Below are positions 62,970 to 64,000 of a DNA stretch of 64,000 nucleotides, one piece after another. Below the pieces are notes generated by a model. That model was not told the DNA's origin, ran no database searches, and worked only from the letters and a program-made list of their open reading frames with translations. The DNA is from Arthrobacter sp. H-02-3 (GTDB lineage: Bacteria; Actinomycetota; Actinomycetes; Actinomycetales; Micrococcaceae). The first letter of the stretch is position 1. Each line of letters starts with the position of its first letter. The stretch lies in the NCBI RefSeq assembly GCF_003097355.1, contig NZ_PYUI01000011.1:92091-156090 (forward strand), read 5' to 3'. The translations under genes were made by a program, and so were the position numbers.

Positions 62970-63514
62970 GATGCTGCGTGGTCCTTTTCGGTTACGAGTT
63001 CGCGCAGGGCACTGAGCCCGCGCCGCTGAAGCTGTTTGATGGCACCCGGTGTCTTGTCCATGATGCCGGCCACCTGTTCGATGGAAAGGTCCGCGACGAT
63101 GCGCAGGACCAGAACTTCCCGTTGCTCCTCGTTGAGCCTCGCGAGAGTGGCAGAGATACCGCCCAGTGAGCCGAGCGCCTCGTCCTCGGCGGATGCCGAG
63201 GACCGCGCGTCGTTCAGGGGGTCGTATTCGGCCAGATGCGGCGTGCGCTGCTCGCGCCGCCGGTAATCCACCAGCCGGGCGTGGGCGACGGAGAAAATAA
63301 AAGTCCGCAGACCCGTGTGGCCGCCCGTGACGCCGGCCAGTTTCGGCAGGACGTCCACGAACACATCTTGGGTCAGGGCCTCGGCGTCGTCCACTCCCCT
63401 GGCCCGGAAATATCCCAGCACGGCGGGGGAAATAGCCACGTACACCGCGCTGAAGCCTGATGGGTCGCCAGCTAAAGCGGCTGACAAGTCGTCGTCGCTT
63501 AGCTGCTGTGCCAA
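62966..63514 (-). CDS. ECF-type RNA polymerase sigma factor
   Basis: This 182-residue sigma-70-family protein has region 2 (AVYVAISPAVLGYFRARGVDDAEALTQDVFVDVLPKL, with RTFIFSVAHARLVDYRRRE) and region 4 (LNEEQREVLVLRIVADLSIEQVAGIMDKTPGAIKQLQRRGLSAL). It overlaps the anti-sigma-like gene by 4 bp, the usual pairing. Its targets are unknown. Confidence 0.92.
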   Translation of the reverse strand: MAQQLSDDDLSAALAGDPSGFSAVYVAISPAVLGYFRARGVDDAEALTQDVFVDVLPKLAGVTGGHTGLRTFIFSVAHARLVDYRRREQRTPHLAEYDPLNDARSSASAEDEALGSLGGISATLARLNEEQREVLVLRIVADLSIEQVAGIMDKTPGAIKQLQRRGLSALRELVTEKDHAAS

Positions 63515-63540
63515 GAGGCTGTCCTTCCGTTACTGCTGGG

Positions 63541-63594
63541 GTGCGGCCCCCAAAAGTCTAGCGGCCGCACCCCCGGGCCCCTCAAAGCGAGGGG
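63541..63594. terminator. Paired hairpins upstream of the sigma gene
   Basis: GTGCGGCC (63541-63548) pairs with GGCCGCAC (63563-63570), and CCCCTC (63578-63583) with GAGGGG (63589-63594). They lie between the Pro-rich gene and the sigma gene on the minus strand and may stop transcription from the former. Confidence 0.4.
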
Positions 63595-63639
63595 TTCCTG
63601 CTTGCGGACCCAACCGGGTCCGGGCTCAAGAGCCGGAGA

Positions 63640-64000
63640 TTACTTGTCGTGCTGGGGCAGCTCGACGGACGGCGTTGCCGGCACGGCGGGAACGGCCGGG
63701 GTGGCCGGAACGCCGTTGGCTCCGGGGACAGCAGGAACTGCGGGGACCGCGGCCTTGACGTTGGCGTTGGCGCGCGCTTCAGCGGCAGCACCCTTCACGC
63801 TGGCGTCGCCCTTGACGGTGGCGCCGTCCTGGTCAGCGTCGACGGAGCCTTCGCCTGCACCCTCGGTGCCCTTGACGTCGGCGTCGGCGGCGGTGTGGCC
63901 CTTGGCCGAGCCATCGGCCGACGGTGCCGCGGGAACTGCGGGGGTGGCGGGGACGGCAGGCTTTGCCGGGAGGGGCGGGGTAGCCGGGACCGCGGGGGTC
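63640..64000 (-). CDS. Pro/Ala/Val-rich protein, C-terminal part (5' end outside window)
   Basis: The minus-strand frame from the window end to TAA at 63640-63642 gives 120 residues rich in PAVPA-type repeats, with an acidic, Asp/Lys-rich middle (DADVKGTEGAGEGSVDAD) and the end SVELPQHDK. No family is recognised. It is probably exported or wall-associated, but its N terminus lies outside the window. It is upstream of the sigma/anti-sigma pair and may be controlled by it. Confidence 0.65.
   Translation of the reverse strand, partial: TPAVPATPPLPAKPAVPATPAVPAAPSADGSAKGHTAADADVKGTEGAGEGSVDADQDGATVKGDASVKGAAAEARANANVKAAVPAVPAVPGANGVPATPAVPAVPATPSVELPQHDK

Overview
The window is GC-rich DNA from an actinobacterium. 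The gene content, the short or overlapping gene junctions, the many GTG/TTG starts and the protein sequences all fit Micrococcaceae of the Arthrobacter/Pseudarthrobacter type. It looks like ordinary chromosome: I see no transposase, integrase, phage or plasmid gene and no CRISPR array.

Layout. 1-2.6 kb holds the glyoxylate shunt (end of aceA, complete aceB), closed by a perfect hairpin. 2.7-5.2 kb carries an MFS transporter and a ROK-family repressor on the minus strand. Divergent from the repressor, 5.4-18.1 kb is one long plus-strand catabolic operon: four Gfo/Idh/MocA dehydrogenases, two sugar-isomerase-like TIM barrels, a 3-keto-disaccharide-hydrolase-like DUF1080 protein, a TolB-like propeller, a DUF336 protein, a binding-protein-dependent sugar importer without its own ATPase, and an unrecognised 272-residue protein. 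The gene set points to oxidative (3-keto) breakdown of an unidentified glycoside or anhydrosugar, and it is the most interesting system in the window. 18.4-33.5 kb is mixed housekeeping and accessory genes: a baeRF protein, acetyltransferases, an FrnE-like protein, pncB, DUF427, TetR, LytR_C, a HAD hydrolase, a Stealth phosphotransferase with an apparent ATC start, a metallophosphoesterase, fdhA, glutathione peroxidase, an M23 peptidase and an MpaB-like protein.

33.7-38.6 kb holds tRNA-Ser(GGA), a block of about 101-bp tandem hairpin repeats, the SRP RNA gene, dnaX and recR. 38.6-47.9 kb has lysC, two paralogous tiny GPANR-motif proteins, an OhrR-like regulator, two subtilisin-inhibitor-like proteins around a glycosylase-like gene, and a large secreted subtilase on the opposite strand. 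48.2-51.5 kb is purS-purQ-purL. 51.6-56.7 kb is a minus-strand run of small genes (nuclease-like, DUF503, monooxygenase, TPR, DUF1990, MmcQ/YjbR, polysaccharide deacetylase, CoA-binding), with three related inverted repeats in its first part. 56.9-62.1 kb is a four-gene run, acs-sfnG-metY-CoA-binding, linking acetyl-CoA and organosulfur metabolism. The window ends with an ECF sigma factor and its probable membrane anti-sigma partner, plus the end of a Pro/Ala/Val-rich protein gene.

All functions come from reading motifs and from memory of the families. No database search was run. Start sites are given with reasons where several are possible.
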